NCBI GenBank assembly: GCA_900548205.1
Contig: URJS01000005.1
Span: forward strand, 1-64,000
Reading direction: 5' to 3'
Origin: an uncultured Roseburia sp.
GTDB lineage: Bacteria > Bacillota > Clostridia > Lachnospirales > Lachnospiraceae
Length of the DNA stretch: 64,000 bases
Positions 61,077 to 64,000 of the stretch are shown here, in pieces. The notes under the pieces are model-generated. The model was not told the origin of the DNA and ran no database searches. It saw only the letters and a program-made list of their open reading frames with translations. The position numbers were made by a program, and so were the translations under genes. The first letter of the stretch is position 1. Every line of letters begins with the position of its first letter.

Positions 61077-61982
61077 TCACATAATCTTATCCTTATACTT
61101 TTTTAGCTCCTCAATATAGATTTCTCCGGTATGACTGATCGTCGCCCCCTTGCGCTTGACATATCCGATGCGCATTTTCTCTGTCTCCGCAAGCGGTACG
61201 GCAAGATATTCGCTTCCGTTTAATTCCTCACAGATAATGCCGGAGCAGAGCGTATATGCGTTCAAGCCCTTCATAAAATTTAGCAGCGTCGCCCGGTCCG
61301 TCGCCTTGATCAGCCGCCGGTACTCATAAGTGCTTTTCATTTCCTCCGCCAGATACAGTGAATGGTTCTTTCCCTGATCAAAGGAGAGACAGGGATATTC
61401 GTCGAGCTCCTCCATCGTGATAACCGCTTTTGAGGCAAGCGGATGACCGTTCCACAGATAGACATAAGTATCACAGGCAAACAGCTCCGTAAATTCCAGC
61501 CCCTTTTCATGGATGATCTTTGCCATCACCTTTTCGTTGAAATCATTAAGATAAAGTACCCCGATCTCACTCTTAAAATTGCGCACATTCTCCATGACAT
61601 CATAGGTCGTCGTCTCATTCGCCGCAAATTCGTAACTGTCAATTCCCGCCCGCTTGACCGTCTCCACAAACGCATTGACGGCAAATGTATAATGCTGCAT
61701 GGAAACGCTGAACTTCTCTCTCGTCTGCTTCTCCACATAGCGGGACTGCAATAATCCAAACTGCTCCGTCACCTGTCTGGCATAGCCTAAAAACTCCTCG
61801 CCCTCCGGCGTGATCACAATCCCCCGGTTGGAGCGCAGGAAAATCTGCATTCCAATCTCCTGCTCCAATTCCTTTATTGTCTCTGAGAGGCTCGGCTGTG
61901 ACAAAAAAAGGTGCTTTGCCGCCTCATTCATCGAGCCGCAGTCTGCGATCGTCAACGCATATTTCAACTGCTGCAGTGTCAT
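61077..61982 (-). CDS. LysR-family regulator, probable controller of metNIQ
   Basis: 301 residues. An N-terminal HTH (LTIADCGSMNEAAKHLFLSQPSLSETIKEL, about 10-40) is followed by a LysR effector domain (about 90-295). The gene ends 123 bp before metN on the same strand, with the palindromic operator between them. The start overlaps the yitT copy 2 stop as ATGA. The effector could be a methionine precursor; this is inferred from position only. Confidence 0.9.
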   Translation of the reverse strand: MTLQQLKYALTIADCGSMNEAAKHLFLSQPSLSETIKELEQEIGMQIFLRSNRGIVITPEGEEFLGYARQVTEQFGLLQSRYVEKQTREKFSVSMQHYTFAVNAFVETVKRAGIDSYEFAANETTTYDVMENVRNFKSEIGVLYLNDFNEKVMAKIIHEKGLEFTELFACDTYVYLWNGHPLASKAVITMEELDEYPCLSFDQGKNHSLYLAEEMKSTYEYRRLIKATDRATLLNFMKGLNAYTLCSGIICEELNGSEYLAVPLAETEKMRIGYVKRKGATISHTGEIYIEELKKYKDKIM

Positions 61983-62866
61983 GGATGTATCTCTCCTTTT
62001 CCCTGTTCCAGATAACGCTTCTTACTGGAAAAGCCTCTGCCCGATACCTCGCTCACCTTATTGATGATGACAAAGGCGTCCGCATCTACGCTGTGGATCA
62101 GCTTTTCCGTCCGCGCCAATTCACGCATAGACACCACGGTCAAAAGCATCTGCGTGCTGCGCTTCATATAACCGGTCTCACTGTTTATCATCGTAACGCC
62201 CCGATCAATATCCGTAAGAACCGCCTGGCGGATTTCTTGTATTTTCTCGCTCACAACCTTGATCTGCATCTTTGCCGTTCCAAGCATCAGGCATTTATCA
62301 AGCACGGTACTGTATACGATGACAAGCAGAATGCCGTACAAAATCTGCTCCCCGCTGCTGCGTGATGCCTGAAGCAGCAGGATCATCATATCAAACACAT
62401 AAATTGCGCCGGAAACCGGTATCTTAAAATAGCGGTTTAGCACAAGCGGCGGAATATCCATACCGCCCGTGGACGCTCCCATCCGTATCACGATTCCGAT
62501 TGCGGCACCGATGCAAATACCGCCGAACACCATGCACAGCAGCATATCGTCGGTCAATCGGTATCCTCCAAGCAGTCTTGTGATCAATTCTAATGCAATG
62601 GGGTAACTGAACGTACTTACAATGGTATTTGCCGCAAATTTTTTGCCGAACACAAAAAAACCGATCAAAAACATCACAAGATTAAACACAAACACAAATG
62701 CCGTGACCGAGATCCCTGTCACATCTGCCACAAACAGACCGATACCGGTCGAGCCTCCTGTGATCAGCCCGCCCGGTACGATAAACATTGCTACGCCAAA
62801 TGCGTAGAGACAATTTCCAAGTACTACCATGAGTGTCTCTGTGATCCGTTTTAAAATTTCATTCAT
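61979..62866 (-). CDS. YitT family membrane protein, copy 2
   Basis: 295 residues. Five to six membrane helices (LYAFGVAMFIVPGGLITGGSTG near residue 20) are followed by a DUF2179 domain (about 205-280). It is co-translated with the LysR gene (ATGA overlap), which suggests a related regulon. It is diverged from the copy at 36330-37205, so it is not a recent duplicate. Confidence 0.88.
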   Translation of the reverse strand: MNEILKRITETLMVVLGNCLYAFGVAMFIVPGGLITGGSTGIGLFVADVTGISVTAFVFVFNLVMFLIGFFVFGKKFAANTIVSTFSYPIALELITRLLGGYRLTDDMLLCMVFGGICIGAAIGIVIRMGASTGGMDIPPLVLNRYFKIPVSGAIYVFDMMILLLQASRSSGEQILYGILLVIVYSTVLDKCLMLGTAKMQIKVVSEKIQEIRQAVLTDIDRGVTMINSETGYMKRSTQMLLTVVSMRELARTEKLIHSVDADAFVIINKVSEVSGRGFSSKKRYLEQGKGEIHP

Positions 62867-62874
62867 TTTCTTTC

Positions 62875-63294
62875 CTACCTTCTGCCGTCATCGTCCTTCT
62901 GCTTTTCTGAAAATAGTCTCAAAATCATCCGACATACTTCCCTGATCGTGGCAAACACAAAAAACATCAGCACAAAGCCAAGCACGCCTGTCATGATGTC
63001 GGCAAATTCCATATTGCCGGAATGGGTGATCTTCTGACCGATCTCAATGGCAAAGGTGAGCACGATAATAAGCGTAAATACATAGATCCATGTGAGTGTG
63101 AGCACATGGTTTCTTTGGACAAGCCAGCGGAATATCGGATAAATGCCGAACACAAGTCCCATACCCAAAACGCCTACCACTAGAAAGTGCAGTTCCTTGT
63201 CTGTAAAATTGTACTCAAACGCATCGTTTAAATGCAGAATGTAATTGTGTATCTTTGTAATCCATCCTACCGCCCAATAAAGCATCTCTTTCAT
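62875..63294 (-). CDS. VanZ-like small membrane protein
   Basis: 139 residues with three predicted membrane helices (about 33-56, 63-85 and 98-122). The pattern DKELHFLVVGVLG, then FAIEIGQKITHSGNMEFADIMTGVLGF, resembles VanZ/RDD-type proteins in the spacing of His, Glu, Gln and Asp. The tail is charged. It lies eight bases before yitT copy 2 and probably shares its transcript. Function unknown. Confidence 0.7.
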   Translation of the reverse strand: MKEMLYWAVGWITKIHNYILHLNDAFEYNFTDKELHFLVVGVLGMGLVFGIYPIFRWLVQRNHVLTLTWIYVFTLIIVLTFAIEIGQKITHSGNMEFADIMTGVLGFVLMFFVFATIREVCRMILRLFSEKQKDDDGRR

Positions 63295-63403
63295 AGCGTC
63301 ACCTGCTTTCTAAAATCACATCTTATTTGCCAGCAATGTTTTCTAAAAACAGATTACTACGAATCGAATGGATGTGCAAGTTACTATGCTAGCAGAATAA
63401 ATT

Positions 63404-64000
63404 TTATTTCGTACTGTCTACTGTCTGTCGGATAATGTCACGCATAATATCCTCGGTCAGTTGTCCGCTCGCATAGCCGTATACGTTCCCGTCCTTATTC
63501 ACCATAAAGGTTGTCGGATAGGAAAATACTCCGTACTGCATGAACATCTCTCCGCCCTCATCCATCACAACCGGATAGGTATAGCCGTTTTCCTCCAAAA
63601 ATGCAGTAATTTCTTCCTCTGACTTCTCTCCGCCATAGTTTGGCGCAGCAACCCCAAGAATCACAACCGAGTCATCCCCCGCGTCCTGATATTCCTCATA
63701 AAGCTTTTGAATATCGGGCATCTCGGCACGACACGGCGGGCACCATGTTGCCCAGAAATTCAAGAATACCGTCTTTCCTTTATAGTCAGAAAGCTTATGT
63801 GTGTTTCCGAACTGATCTGTGAGTGTAAAATCAATCGCAGGAATCAGCTCCCGGTCCGGCTGCGTATTCTTATCACCAGAATCCTCTGATCCTGTACCCT
63901 CCGAAGCTGCAGCATCCTTCCCGTCATCTGCCGTGCTCTCGCTGCCGCCGCTGGCTGCATTTTCGCCCTCTGCGGACTGTCCGCTTTCTTCCTGTACTCC
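63404..64000 (-). CDS. TlpA-like extracytoplasmic thioredoxin, cut by the window end
   Basis: The reading frame enters from beyond 64000 and ends at 63404 (199 codons visible). The visible part starts with a Gly/Ser/Glu/Asp-rich linker (about 60 residues), then IDFTLTDQFGNTHKLSDYKGK and the redox centre WATWCPPC, a TlpA/ResA-type fold. The missing N-terminus probably holds a lipoprotein or membrane signal. It likely reduces disulfides or supports redox repair outside the membrane. An internal start near 63763 is not real. Confidence 0.9.
   Translation of the reverse strand, partial: GVQEESGQSAEGENAASGGSESTADDGKDAAASEGTGSEDSGDKNTQPDRELIPAIDFTLTDQFGNTHKLSDYKGKTVFLNFWATWCPPCRAEMPDIQKLYEEYQDAGDDSVVILGVAAPNYGGEKSEEEITAFLEENGYTYPVVMDEGGEMFMQYGVFSYPTTFMVNKDGNVYGYASGQLTEDIMRDIIRQTVDSTK

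Overview
The window looks like chromosome of a spore-forming, strictly anaerobic Firmicute, most likely a Lachnospiraceae-type member of the Clostridia. This rests on gene content: a SipL-type spore morphogenesis protein, both dipicolinate synthase subunits, an FprA flavodiiron protein, a TSCPD-domain protein, Veg, YitT, DUF3021/LytTR and metNIQ genes. Base composition is moderate. No rRNA, tRNA, insertion sequence, phage or CRISPR was seen. About 60 of 65 genes lie on the minus strand, as expected for one replichore arm.

Layout: 0.3-5.1 kb holds a CD225-like membrane protein with a Q/S/Y/G low-complexity domain, sipL, veg, a lipoprotein gene with a sigmaE-like promoter, and plsC. 5.1-11 kb holds a diguanylate cyclase, murF-ddl and hpf. 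11-15.4 kb holds an acyltransferase fusion, an HPr-like protein, an AraC regulator facing a 34-residue ORF, and an HTH/membrane protein pair coupled to carB. 15.4-25 kb holds carAB, glpK, ytaF, and hom with an ACT protein. 25-35 kb holds a TPM / zinc-ribbon / SPFH / Tim44-like cluster, then prfB (with its programmed frameshift), vanZ-like, ctp, an M23 peptidase and ftsXE. 35-41 kb holds a CdaR-type regulator, yitT, a WecG/TagA enzyme, a DnaA-box cluster, an NlpC/P60 hydrolase with a WalR-like box, and trxB. 41-52.7 kb holds ridA, cvfB, an acyl-ACP thioesterase, fprA, secA, dpaAB, LytTR/DUF3021, an L,D-transpeptidase and lysC. 52.8-57.5 kb holds a three-gene operon behind a sigmaK-like promoter (LysM/collagen-like protein, DUF4474, metallophosphoesterase), lrgAB, and degV between FabT-like operators. 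57.5-64 kb holds a YkgJ protein, metNIQ with a LysR regulator, a second yitT, a VanZ-like protein and a truncated TlpA-like gene.

Themes: envelope construction and remodelling (murF, ddl, ftsEX with an M23 peptidase, NlpC/P60, L,D-transpeptidase, lrgAB), sporulation (sipL, dpaAB, ctp, the sigmaE- and sigmaK-like promoters), and amino-acid and nucleotide supply (carAB, hom, lysC, metNIQ). The spread hpf / prfB / ftsEX / ctp / secA set recalls the B. subtilis arrangement.

The least explained features are a family of composite palindromic repeats placed directly behind gene terminators (about 1-199, 10310-10436, 12960-13157 and 41070-41110), a second 45-bp terminator-tail repeat (14919-14963 and 47670-47714), the FUS-like low-complexity domain, the LysM/collagen operon and the SPFH/Tim44 cluster. 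All functions come from reading the sequence; no database search was run.
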